A DNA stretch of 64,000 bases from assembly GCA_023411215.1 (NCBI GenBank), contig JAEYOY010000030.1, positions 25,947-89,946 on the forward strand. The letters run 5' to 3'. Of this stretch, positions 8,430 to 16,890 are shown in pieces. The position numbers and the translations under genes were made by a program. The notes below the pieces were generated by a model. The model was not told where the DNA came from, searched no databases, and worked only from the letters and a program-made list of their open reading frames with translations. The DNA is from Bacillota bacterium. GTDB taxonomy: Bacteria > Bacillota > Clostridia > Lachnospirales > Lachnospiraceae. Position 1 is the stretch's first letter; each line of letters begins with the position of its first letter.

Positions 8430-10937
8430 TTACAGATCCTTTCTCGTGATTTGAATTAGTCTGAATTCATGTGGTTCCAGAATTGCTTTATAATCGAGTA
8501 TCTGACTTGTTACATGGTAAACGGCTTTTTTCAAAAGAGGATTTGATAGGTCTTTTAGTATTTGAAGCTCGTCAGGCTTTTCAAGAGGGACAGCCCCCAT
8601 CTCAACCCATTTATCAAAGCAGCTTCCGTAATTGCGATTCACGATTTGCTCTGTTATGCTATATTCACCGTTTGTCAATTCCGTTAATGCGAAGGAAAAT
8701 TCCTTGACGGCCGTGTTAGTAAATACATGATACCGGTCAGTCAAAGAGATGTTAAAGTTTATACTTTTGCTATAAAGCTCAGAAAAGTGAAAATAATTAT
8801 AAAGTATAATACTGTAATTGTCATTGGCGGTTTCCTTCGTAATGAAGTAGCCTTCTCCATACTGTACCAGCTCCTGCTTTAGCTTCGATAGAAACAGATA
8901 AGCATAGTAAGAAGGTTTTTTGATACCATTTTTCGTAAATTGTCCCACTCCTCCGTGAAATAATTCGGTAGGAAGAGGAAGCTCTTCAATCCAATCGGAT
9001 AGTGACCAATGACAGAAGCTATCCGCTTTATCATAATTATTTAAAATATTTCTAATAAAGTAGGTTCCGGCAAAGCAGGTGTCATTAAGCCATTCCCTAT
9101 GTGATGAGCTCAAATTCCATTCGGTTATATAAAGCGGCTTATCTGCCCGCTCCGGTAGTAGCTGATTCAGTGTATCCAAGTATTCTCCAAAGGAATCAAC
9201 ATCCTTGAACAATCTTTTATGATCATTGGCTAAATCCTCCATGAAATTCCTTTTTGCATCAATGAAATCAACCGAGGCAATATCTGCGGTCGGATAGAAA
9301 TGGAACAGATAAACATCTGGCATACATTCTCTATCCATAAAGTAATCAAAAATCATTTTCATATTATCCTTGGTCACAGTGCAGTTTATATATGCTGTGT
9401 TGGCAAATTTTAAATTAGAATAAATACTTTTTACAGCATTTCTAGTAAGCTCATATAATCTTAAAGAAATATCTGGACTTTCAAAATCAAAAGGTAAATG
9501 TGACAGGGTTTCATTCCAAAAGGTAAAGATCCATCCAGAAACCTCGGTAAGTCCATACCTCTTTATGACGTGCCTTGTAAATTCTGTAACAAGGAATTCC
9601 CATTTACTGTAATCCTTGGGTTCACTCATGATAAGAGGATTAGTAAAAAAGTTAACATCAGGTGTCTTAGCCAGATCCTTTGGCATAAAGGAAAATTGAA
9701 CCAATGGCCGAAGTCCGATGCTTAGCAAAAAGTCCAGTATCTCGTCCAGCATACTAAAATTCAAAATGGGTTCTCCTGTAGAGGTCTCCCTGTATACCAT
9801 TAATGCATCATCAAAGATACCATGAAATTTTATATAACGAAATCCGATTTCTTTCTGCTGAAGGGTCAGCATGTCTTGAATGTTCCGGTATAATAGCTCC
9901 TTCGCACGTCCCACAGAGCAAAAAGTCAGACTGGAGTTGGTAAAAGGTTTTGCCGCTTTGACACTCACAGAACCTAGTTCCAGTTTGAGATGATTCGTAA
10001 CGGTAGGGGCGACAGCATCTCCCTTATTTAAATAAGTTGCAAGCTTGCCGAAGATATTATATTTCTCAATATTAAGATAGCTGCTGTTTGTATTCTTTTC
10101 TGTAATTAGCGGTATATTACCGTCTGATTTTTCCTTTCTAAATTCACTGGGGAGCATATGATATTGCTTTTTAAAGTGTGTAGCAAAGGAGCGGGGGGAG
10201 GCAAAACCACAGCTTTCTGCAATTTTTTCAATGGAATAATCAGTATGCAGAAGGTAACGAATCGAATGCTTGATTCTTAATTGGGTCAGATAATTAGAAA
10301 TTGATATTTTCATGTTCTTTTCAAAAAAGTGTGACAAGTAAGAGGGAGAAAGAAATTCCTGTGCGGCAATATCATTCAACGAGATTTGGCGGTTATAGTT
10401 ATTGTCAATATATTCAATGATACTGTATAAATGCTCAATCTGCTTCTTTGAACGGACTACAGAAGGCTGTTCGGTCTTAAAATACAGTAGAAGCTCATGC
10501 ATTAAACTGCAGGCATGAGCATAGCTGATTAGCTGTGTATAATCCGAGGTACTGGAATGGAGTTGAATTAGTTGTGCCATCAGACTACGGATATAATCAA
10601 AATGCCTGTTATTGTCCTGAAGGCTGGAGTTACAGGAGAAAAATGCGGTTTCCGGATTGAGCCATTCCATATGAAACATCGAAAGGCGGATTTGTAACGC
10701 AAGCAGTACACAATCATCACTGTAGGTTTCATGTACCTGATTCGAATTAATCAATATTAGGTCATTTTCCCTAAGCCTATAATGCTCATTTTCCAGCCAT
10801 ATATCTAGATCGCCGGATAAAACCAGCAAAAGTTCAAGGCTTCTGTGCCAGTGCCTTTGTACACTTCCAATACGTTGGCAGAATAACTTCATCGGAAGAT
10901 CCTTACTATATTCAATAATTTCATGGATGCTGTCCAT
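8430..10937 (-). CDS. AraC-family regulator fused to a GH39-like glycosidase domain
   Basis: An 835-aa fusion. Residues 1-110 form an AraC-type cupin ligand domain and about 165-268 hold the double helix-turn-helix (ISLNDIAAQEFLSPSYLSHFF and the second helix pair IEKIAESCGFASPRSFATHFKKQ). About 320-800 resemble family 39 glycoside hydrolases (beta-xylosidase type). The two expected carboxylates are visible: the acid/base in FTFWNET (Glu476) and the nucleophile in YITEWNLSS (Glu606). There is no signal peptide, so it acts in the cytoplasm. The start is fixed by AGGAGG six bases upstream. It is divergent from the pgmB-GH3 genes and probably regulates them. Whether the glycosidase domain hydrolyses its ligand or only senses it is unknown. 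Confidence 0.85.
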   Translation of the reverse strand: MDSIHEIIEYSKDLPMKLFCQRIGSVQRHWHRSLELLLVLSGDLDIWLENEHYRLRENDLILINSNQVHETYSDDCVLLALQIRLSMFHMEWLNPETAFFSCNSSLQDNNRHFDYIRSLMAQLIQLHSSTSDYTQLISYAHACSLMHELLLYFKTEQPSVVRSKKQIEHLYSIIEYIDNNYNRQISLNDIAAQEFLSPSYLSHFFEKNMKISISNYLTQLRIKHSIRYLLHTDYSIEKIAESCGFASPRSFATHFKKQYHMLPSEFRKEKSDGNIPLITEKNTNSSYLNIEKYNIFGKLATYLNKGDAVAPTVTNHLKLELGSVSVKAAKPFTNSSLTFCSVGRAKELLYRNIQDMLTLQQKEIGFRYIKFHGIFDDALMVYRETSTGEPILNFSMLDEILDFLLSIGLRPLVQFSFMPKDLAKTPDVNFFTNPLIMSEPKDYSKWEFLVTEFTRHVIKRYGLTEVSGWIFTFWNETLSHLPFDFESPDISLRLYELTRNAVKSIYSNLKFANTAYINCTVTKDNMKMIFDYFMDRECMPDVYLFHFYPTADIASVDFIDAKRNFMEDLANDHKRLFKDVDSFGEYLDTLNQLLPERADKPLYITEWNLSSSHREWLNDTCFAGTYFIRNILNNYDKADSFCHWSLSDWIEELPLPTELFHGGVGQFTKNGIKKPSYYAYLFLSKLKQELVQYGEGYFITKETANDNYSIILYNYFHFSELYSKSINFNISLTDRYHVFTNTAVKEFSFALTELTNGEYSITEQIVNRNYGSCFDKWVEMGAVPLEKPDELQILKDLSNPLLKKAVYHVTSQILDYKAILEPHEFRLIQITRKDL

Positions 10938-11179
10938 TGGTCTCCTCCTAATCTCTTTAGTGGTTATCCTATGTTACTATAGCCTAATATAACATATCGA
11001 TATAATTGTAACAAGTATAACTGCATATTCTTTAGATTATCTATGTATACGAGCATTTGGTAAATAAATAAACAGCAGATTTATGTACATAAATACTAGG
11101 ATTATGAAGTTGTAAATAAGATAGACCATCTGTAAAATATTTATATAACATATGATGAAGAGCAGAAGGAGGGATGTGG
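10938..11179. promoter_or_regulatory. Divergent promoter region between the AraC-GH39 and pgmB genes
   Basis: A 242-base AT-rich gap between divergently transcribed genes, the expected site for both promoters and for AraC binding. No convincing -35/-10 pair or symmetrical operator was picked out. Confidence 0.4.
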
Positions 11180-11842
11180 ATGAATTGTGTAAAGGGATTG
11201 ATATTTGATTTGGATGGTGTGATTGTCGATACTGCCAAATATCATTATCTTGCATGGAAGGCGCTAGCCGATGAGTTGAATATTGTATTTACTGAAATGG
11301 ATAATGAAAGATTGAAGGGTGTAAGCAGGATGAAATCTCTGGAGATTATCCTTGAAATCGGTAATAAAAGAATGTCCGAAGAGCAAAAAGAAAAATACTG
11401 TAATAAGAAGAATGAGGCATATTTAGAGTATATCTATCAGTTAAGGGAAGATGAGGTATTGCCGGGGGTCAAGGATTTTCTTCAGGAGGCAAGGAGGAAA
11501 GGGTATAAAATTGCATTAGGCTCAGCCAGTAAGAATGCAAATCTGATTTTATCTAAATTAAATCTTTTGTCATTCTTTCACGCAGTTATTGATGGCACAA
11601 AGGTAGAAAAAGCAAAGCCTGATCCAGAAGTATTCTTACTAGGGGCAGAGCAATTAGGAGTCAGTGAAAAAAGCTGTATCGTATTTGAAGATGCAAAGGC
11701 CGGAGTAGAGGCTGCACATAACGGGGGTATGAAGGCGGTTGGGATAGGCACACCGGAAAATCTTCCAAATGCAGATATCTGTATACCGGGTCTTAATCAT
11801 ATCACTATTGATGAAATACTGGATAATATCGATTGTGTATGA
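11180..11842 (+). CDS. pgmB: Beta-phosphoglucomutase
   Basis: Cytoplasmic HAD-superfamily enzyme that interconverts beta-glucose 1-phosphate and glucose 6-phosphate, linking disaccharide phosphorolysis to glycolysis. The core motif FDLDGVIVDTAKYHYLAWKALA contains the nucleophile Asp and acid/base Asp of beta-PGM, followed by a helical cap, GSASKN (motif II), KPDPEVF (motif III) and FEDAKAGVEAA (motif IV). About 220 aa, the family length. The ATG at 11180 is chosen because AAGGAGGG lies six bases upstream; an ATG at 11174 is too close. It precedes a GH3 gene and is divergent from the AraC-GH39 regulator, suggesting one sugar-use unit. No disaccharide phosphorylase is in view. Confidence 0.9.
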   Translation: MNCVKGLIFDLDGVIVDTAKYHYLAWKALADELNIVFTEMDNERLKGVSRMKSLEIILEIGNKRMSEEQKEKYCNKKNEAYLEYIYQLREDEVLPGVKDFLQEARRKGYKIALGSASKNANLILSKLNLLSFFHAVIDGTKVEKAKPDPEVFLLGAEQLGVSEKSCIVFEDAKAGVEAAHNGGMKAVGIGTPENLPNADICIPGLNHITIDEILDNIDCV

Positions 11843-11928
11843 AACGTAATGAATAACATGGAAGCGATTGAATAAAATATCGCAGCCTTTTAATGTATCA
11901 CGATTAGTGAAGGATGGAGGGAAATAAA

Positions 11929-13644
11929 ATGGATTATAAGTTGTTGGAGAAAAAACCATTCAATTTGGATAAGGATGGAGTAAATTGGGTTAAGAGCACG
12001 CTTGAGAGTATGACCACGGAGGAAAAAATAGGTCAGCTGTTCTGCCTTATCGCATATGACAGTTCTGAGGAAATACTGAAGCCCTTTGTAGAGAAATATA
12101 AAATAGGCGGTTGCATGGGAAGACCAATGCCATTGGATGAAATTAGTAGGACGATTACCTGTTTGCAGGAGAATTCTAAAATACCGCTGCTGATTGCCGC
12201 GAATTTTGAAGCGGGCGGAGATGGTCTGATCAAAGAAGGGACCAATGTTGGACCCAATATGCAGATTGGGGCTACCGGTAATCCGGAGTTTGCAGGAAAA
12301 TTGGGCTACGTATGCGCAAAGGAAGGGGCTGCGGTAGGTGCTAACTGGGCTTTTGCACCGGTAATTGATATCGATAAGAATTTTCGAAATCCTATCATGG
12401 CGACCAGACTATTTAGTTCCGATGATAATCTGGTTAAAGAATGCGGCGTAGCATATACGAAGACTTGTCAGGAGCAAGGAATGGCAGTTTCTATTAAGCA
12501 TTTCCCGGGAGACGGCGTGGATGAAAGGGATCAGCACCTGGTTACCAGCGTAAATACTTTATCCTGTGAGGAGTGGGATGAAACCTTCGGAGAAGCCTAT
12601 AAAGCCTGCATAGAGGAAGGGGCCATGACAGTTATGGTGGGTCATATTATGCAGCCGGCCTACAGTAAAAGGCTGTGTCCTGGGATTAAGGATGAGGATA
12701 TTATGCCTGCAACTCTTGCACCGGAATTGATCAATGGCTTATTAAGAGAGAAGCTGGGCTTTAACGGAATGATTGTAACAGATGCAACAACCATGGCCGG
12801 AATGTGTATACCGATGAGCCGGAAAAAGGCGGTTCCTTATACGATTGCAGCTGGCTGTGATATGTTCCTTTTTACAAAGAACCTAGAAGAAGATTATGGT
12901 TATATGAAGGCGGGCGTAGAGGATAATACGATTACTCCAGAGCGCTTGGATGAAGCAGTGCTTCGTATTCTTGGTTTAAAAGCAGCCCTTAAGCTCCCGC
13001 AGAAGAAGGCCAACGGCACCTTACTTCCGGATATTAGCAAAGCCAGAGAGATAATCGGATGTAAGGAGCATAGGGATATCGAACTTGAATGTGCGGATCA
13101 TGCGGTAACATTAGTAAAGAATAAGCAGGGCTTGCTACCGTTGAAGGTAGAGGATTACCGAAGAGTTCTGTTATACCCGATCACCTCTGGAGAGAATGCA
13201 CTTGGGTACGCAGGTGGAGAGGATGTTACTGAGATAATGAAGGATGCACTGGAAAAGGAAGGCTTCCAGGTTGATGTATTCGTGCCGATGCAGGGTATGG
13301 AAGGCAGGACCGCCAAATATCAGGATATGCTTGATAAATATGACCTGCTTCTATATGTTGCGAATATGATAACAAAGAGTAATCAGACGGTGGTGCGTAT
13401 CGAATGGGCACAGCCTATGGGAGCAAACTGCCCCAACTACCAATCCGATATACCGACAATATTTATTTCCTTTGCAAACCCTTATCACTTGATCGATGTA
13501 CCGAGAATCAGAACCTACATAAATGCCTATAAATTTAAACAGGTGAATGTTGATGCTGTGATTGATAAAATGCTCGGAAGAAGTGAGTTTAAGGGGAAGG
13601 ATCCTGTAGATTCCTTTGTTGGCATGTGGGATACAAGATTGTAA
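11929..13644 (+). CDS. Glycoside hydrolase family 3 enzyme (NagZ-like)
   Basis: A 571-aa enzyme without a signal peptide, so probably cytoplasmic. The (beta/alpha)8 domain (about 1-350) has the NagZ-type signature KHFPGDGVDERDQH, with the His-Asp region used as general acid/base in beta-N-acetylhexosaminidases, and the nucleophile Asp in MIVTDATTMAGM. A second alpha/beta sandwich-like domain follows, as in two-domain bacterial NagZ proteins. The start at 11929 has GGAGGG seven bases upstream; the ATG at 11914 overlaps that site. It lies 86 bases after pgmB, probably in the same unit. Beta-N-acetylglucosaminidase is the best guess; another beta-glycosidase activity is possible. Confidence 0.82.
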   Translation: MDYKLLEKKPFNLDKDGVNWVKSTLESMTTEEKIGQLFCLIAYDSSEEILKPFVEKYKIGGCMGRPMPLDEISRTITCLQENSKIPLLIAANFEAGGDGLIKEGTNVGPNMQIGATGNPEFAGKLGYVCAKEGAAVGANWAFAPVIDIDKNFRNPIMATRLFSSDDNLVKECGVAYTKTCQEQGMAVSIKHFPGDGVDERDQHLVTSVNTLSCEEWDETFGEAYKACIEEGAMTVMVGHIMQPAYSKRLCPGIKDEDIMPATLAPELINGLLREKLGFNGMIVTDATTMAGMCIPMSRKKAVPYTIAAGCDMFLFTKNLEEDYGYMKAGVEDNTITPERLDEAVLRILGLKAALKLPQKKANGTLLPDISKAREIIGCKEHRDIELECADHAVTLVKNKQGLLPLKVEDYRRVLLYPITSGENALGYAGGEDVTEIMKDALEKEGFQVDVFVPMQGMEGRTAKYQDMLDKYDLLLYVANMITKSNQTVVRIEWAQPMGANCPNYQSDIPTIFISFANPYHLIDVPRIRTYINAYKFKQVNVDAVIDKMLGRSEFKGKDPVDSFVGMWDTRL

Positions 13645-13843
13645 TCAGAGCGCTGGTTCGGATCCTCTTTTCGGTATGGTTATTCTAAGAAGTACTTAAT
13701 AACTCTTGCATATGAGAGAGTTTTTCGATATGATAAATGTAGCAGTAAATTTCCCACAAAACAATCCATAATATTATCGTTTTGGTTTTGTTTCGTGTGG
13801 AGTGTTTATTAGAATACATTGGATTGGAAGAGAGGTTACCGAT

Positions 13844-14323
13844 ATGTTGCAGGATGAATATATCAACTTTACGATTGAAAAACAAAAGCATATTGCACTC
13901 ATTGCTCATGATAGTAAGAAGAAAGAGCTAGTGGAATGGGTAGAGGCAAATAAAGACATTTTAAAGAATCACTTTTTATGTGGAACAGGTACAACGGCAA
14001 GAATGATTGCAGATAAGACGGAGCTCCCGGTGAAGGCTTATAATAGCGGTCCTCTTGGCGGCGATCAGCAGATTGGCTCCAGAATTGTGGAAGGAAATAT
14101 TGATTTTGTTATTTTCTTTTGGGATCCCTTGGAATCACAGCCCCATGATCCTGATGTGAAGGCACTGCTGCGAATTGCAGCCGTTTATGATATTCCAGTG
14201 GCGAATAATAGAGCCACTGCAGATTTTATGATTACCTCAAGGTATATGAATGAGGAATATGAGCGTCAAGTACTTAATTATAATGCGATTATCCAACGCC
14301 GTATTAAAGAGCTGGGCAAATAG
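13844..14323 (+). CDS. mgsA: Methylglyoxal synthase
   Basis: Converts dihydroxyacetone phosphate to methylglyoxal and phosphate, relieving sugar-phosphate stress when glycolysis backs up. About 159 aa from the chosen start. It shows the phosphate-binding GTGTTARMI, the substrate loop SGPLGGDQQIGSRI, the catalytic Asp region NIDFVIFFWDP and HDPDVKALLRIA. The ATG at 13844 has an AGAGG site eight bases upstream and gives the usual family N-terminus; an earlier in-frame start at 13802 would add 14 unlikely residues. It stands alone between the GH3 gene and a bidirectional terminator. A nearby sugar locus makes a safety-valve role plausible. Confidence 0.93.
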   Translation: MLQDEYINFTIEKQKHIALIAHDSKKKELVEWVEANKDILKNHFLCGTGTTARMIADKTELPVKAYNSGPLGGDQQIGSRIVEGNIDFVIFFWDPLESQPHDPDVKALLRIAAVYDIPVANNRATADFMITSRYMNEEYERQVLNYNAIIQRRIKELGK

Positions 14324-14343
14324 AGCTTGAGTGTGATTATATA

Positions 14344-14394
14344 AAAGCCACAGACTGTAGCATTGCAAAAGCAATGCAATCGGTCTGTGGCTTT
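14344..14394. terminator. Bidirectional terminator between mgsA and the lysR-type gene
   Basis: Perfect 12-base outer stem (14344-14355 with 14383-14394, AAAGCCACAGAC) enclosing a second 6-base hairpin (CATTGC-AAAA-GCAATG). A-rich and T-rich flanks suit both convergent genes. Confidence 0.85.
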
Positions 14395-14442
14395 CATCTT
14401 GGAAGAATAACTCTATTCGGCATTTTTGATAAGAGGAAACTC

Positions 14443-15330
14443 TTATTCCTTTGTATTCTCGGTCATGATATCTATGAAATACTTTGCAGCATCCGAGAGA
14501 GGGATATCCGTGTTGTATGCAGCTACCAGCATACGGGAGGGAATTTCCGTAGTGGTATTAATGACAGTCAGGTCACTAAGCTCTTTCACACAAAAATCGG
14601 GGATAAATGCGATGCCTAAACCAATCTTTGCCAGGTCTATCAGGAGATCGTTACTGCTAAGTTCGATAGCCGGTACTAGATCTAAGGAATTCTCGAGGAA
14701 CAGGTTGTGTAGGAACATACTTGTTGTAGAGCGTTTATCCAGCATGAGAATCGGATTTAACTGAAGTTCCTGAAGGCTGATAGGACGATCGGTTAAGGGG
14801 AAGGCTTTCGGATTTGCTATAAAAATATCCCGAAATTCCTTGACCGGAAGGATTTGCATCAAATTATTTAAGCCGGAGTTGGGAGAGTTAGTTACAATCA
14901 CATCGACATCGTTGCGTTCCAAAAGCTTTGCACATTGCATGGAAGTAGCGTTGGTTACCTTGATATGAATGCCTGGATATCTCTTATGAAAATTGTTAAG
15001 ATAAGGTACAAGATAATAACGACAGATCGTATCACTGGCACCGATTCTTAACTGCACACCGCTTTTTGGATCTGCGCAGAGCTGATTCTCACCTCTGCTG
15101 ATCAGATTAATAGCAGGTTCGATATGCTTTAGTAATAACTCGCCTTCCTTCGTTAGGGCAACACGCTTTGTACTACGGATGAAAAGTGTCTGGTTTAGAC
15201 GCTTCTCCAGAGTCTTGATTGACTGGCTGACAGCAGACTGAGAAATAAATAGGGTTTCTGCTGCTTCCGAAAAGCTTAAGCTTTTTGCTACATGATAAAA
15301 AACCTTATACAATTCATAATTGATATCCAT
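14443..15330 (-). CDS. LysR-family transcriptional regulator
   Basis: A 295-aa cytoplasmic regulator. The N-terminal winged helix (about 1-60) holds FYHVAKSLSFSEAAETLFISQSAVSQSIKTLEKRL, the classic LysR reading head. The rest is a type 2 periplasmic-binding-like effector domain. The start at 15330 is preferred over 15357 because GAAGGAGA sits five bases before it, giving the usual MDINYELYKVFYHV N-terminus of a common clostridial subgroup. It is the downstream neighbour of the diguanylate-cyclase-like gene on the same strand (a 41-base gap) and may share its transcript. The target genes and effector are unknown. Confidence 0.88.
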   Translation of the reverse strand: MDINYELYKVFYHVAKSLSFSEAAETLFISQSAVSQSIKTLEKRLNQTLFIRSTKRVALTKEGELLLKHIEPAINLISRGENQLCADPKSGVQLRIGASDTICRYYLVPYLNNFHKRYPGIHIKVTNATSMQCAKLLERNDVDVIVTNSPNSGLNNLMQILPVKEFRDIFIANPKAFPLTDRPISLQELQLNPILMLDKRSTTSMFLHNLFLENSLDLVPAIELSSNDLLIDLAKIGLGIAFIPDFCVKELSDLTVINTTTEIPSRMLVAAYNTDIPLSDAAKYFIDIMTENTKE

Positions 15331-15371
15331 GTGCTTCTCCTTCTCTCTGAAATTCATATACTATAATGATA

Positions 15372-16598
15372 TTATTTGACTGATGTAAGTGTTTTTTTTG
15401 CTTCGTTTAGAGCCATATCAGCACTTCTTAATATTGCTGAGGGGTTTCTTCCGTCTCTTGGGAATACGGAGGTTCCATAACTTGCAGATAGACGGAATTC
15501 CGAACCATTATACAGAAACGGTTGGGAGAAACAGCTTCGCATCTGTTCAACCTCTGACAAAGCATCGGTAGTATTAAGATCTCTGCGGATGAGCAGTGCA
15601 AATTCATCGCCGTCAATTCTGGAGAGAATATCTTCGTTCTGTAAATGCTTCTTCATAAGATCGGTTATAAAGAGAAGATATTGATCTCCGGCAGAGTAAT
15701 TCGAGGTTTTATTCAGTGATTTAAAAGAATCAACATCAAATAAAACAAGATACAAAGGTTTGGATTTACGCGTGCAAAGGTCTATGGATTGCTGAAGATG
15801 TTCCATAAACATGGTCCGGTTCGGTAATCCGGTTAGAGCATCATAGTAAACGAGAGAATGAAGCTTTTGTTCCCTTTCAATAAACCTTTTGTTATAGTCG
15901 GCGAGCTGTTTGTTTTGCTCTTGAAGTTCATCCTCTGATGCAAGTAATTCTTCATAAAGTGCTGATATATCGCTTTTTTGATCATGTACCAGAATGTATT
16001 GCTTGTACAGATTCTCGTAACGATCCTTGTTAACTCGCTGAGAAATGCTTAATATGAGAAAAAGCAGTATCAGGAGAAAAGTCTGCGGTATTATATAATA
16101 AAGAGATACCTCATAAGCAAAGCTCTTTATATTAATTACGGTATAGAGACAGATAATAATTGTTAACGAACCTTTAATGACTGCCATCGCTCTACGCAGA
16201 CTAGACATTGAGAAAACAATCTGGATAACCGCTATTGTCCAGACGGCGGGACCTATAGTATGATAATAGCGCAGGTACATGAACAGGAACCATATCACAA
16301 AAAGAACTGTTAAGATCCAGGAGGCAATCGAAACTTTTATTTTGGATCTGCGGAGCAGTTCGAAGGCGATACCGATTAGCAGAAATACCACCGTATTGAT
16401 GAATAAATTGGTTTTGGTCTCCGAAGTATGAACGAATAAATGGATAGCTGTAATTATGGCACCCAGAAACATAAGAGGAGAAGACAGCATGCAGGCTAGT
16501 TGATTTTCATAATATATTATTTGATTTAAATCGTAGGTATTCTTGATTGCTTTTATAGTATCAGGGATATTTTTTTTGACATCATACTGAACATCCAT
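15372..16598 (-). CDS. Membrane GGDEF-domain protein (probable diguanylate cyclase, variant motif)
   Basis: A 408-aa protein. About six hydrophobic segments (residues 35-190) are followed by a short coiled coil (about 205-245) and a C-terminal GGDEF domain (about 250-405). The active-site loop reads RIDGDEF, so the first glycine is Asp. The metal-binding aspartate region FDVDSFKSLN is kept, but the usual ND..GH is NKTSNYSAGD. Degenerate first positions are found in both active and inactive enzymes, so c-di-GMP synthesis is likely but not certain. An AAGGA site precedes the ATG. It is divergent from purL. Confidence 0.8.
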   Translation of the reverse strand: MDVQYDVKKNIPDTIKAIKNTYDLNQIIYYENQLACMLSSPLMFLGAIITAIHLFVHTSETKTNLFINTVVFLLIGIAFELLRRSKIKVSIASWILTVLFVIWFLFMYLRYYHTIGPAVWTIAVIQIVFSMSSLRRAMAVIKGSLTIIICLYTVINIKSFAYEVSLYYIIPQTFLLILLFLILSISQRVNKDRYENLYKQYILVHDQKSDISALYEELLASEDELQEQNKQLADYNKRFIEREQKLHSLVYYDALTGLPNRTMFMEHLQQSIDLCTRKSKPLYLVLFDVDSFKSLNKTSNYSAGDQYLLFITDLMKKHLQNEDILSRIDGDEFALLIRRDLNTTDALSEVEQMRSCFSQPFLYNGSEFRLSASYGTSVFPRDGRNPSAILRSADMALNEAKKTLTSVK

Positions 16599-16890
16599 CG
16601 AGTTTTTTTCCTTTATATATAGATATTCGATTAAAATAAACAGTCGCTATCTATTAGTTGGCCTAATAAAAAGATTAACATATATTAATTTTGATTATAA
16701 GACATGTTATGCTATAATGCAAGAGCATGATAAAGGTAATAGGGTACAAACCATAGAGTTACAGCTACAGAAAGTATAATTCACACTGTTCCGGACAGAA
16801 GGAAACTAGATTGAAAAATCATAGATTTTTCAATCGGCAAATTTGTGCTGCCGTCTTAATATGCGGATTTGCAGCAGAATGGAGATTTGT
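16599..16890 (+). promoter_or_regulatory. purL promoter and structured 5' leader
   Basis: The promoter is TTGATT (16691-16696), a 16-base spacer and TATAAT (16713-16718), giving a leader of about 165 bases. The leader contains a perfect 11-base-pair hairpin (arms 16809-16819 and 16825-16835, loop CATAG) and a TGCTGC/GCAGCA pairing (16846-16851 with 16871-16876). The second pairing lies four bases before GGAG. No known purine riboswitch core was recognised. Confidence 0.55.

Noticed and set aside
13645..13843. Regulatory RNA in the mgsA upstream region
   Set aside because: No convincing stem or conserved motif seen.
16725..16890. Purine riboswitch before purL
   Set aside because: The conserved purine-aptamer loops were not found.
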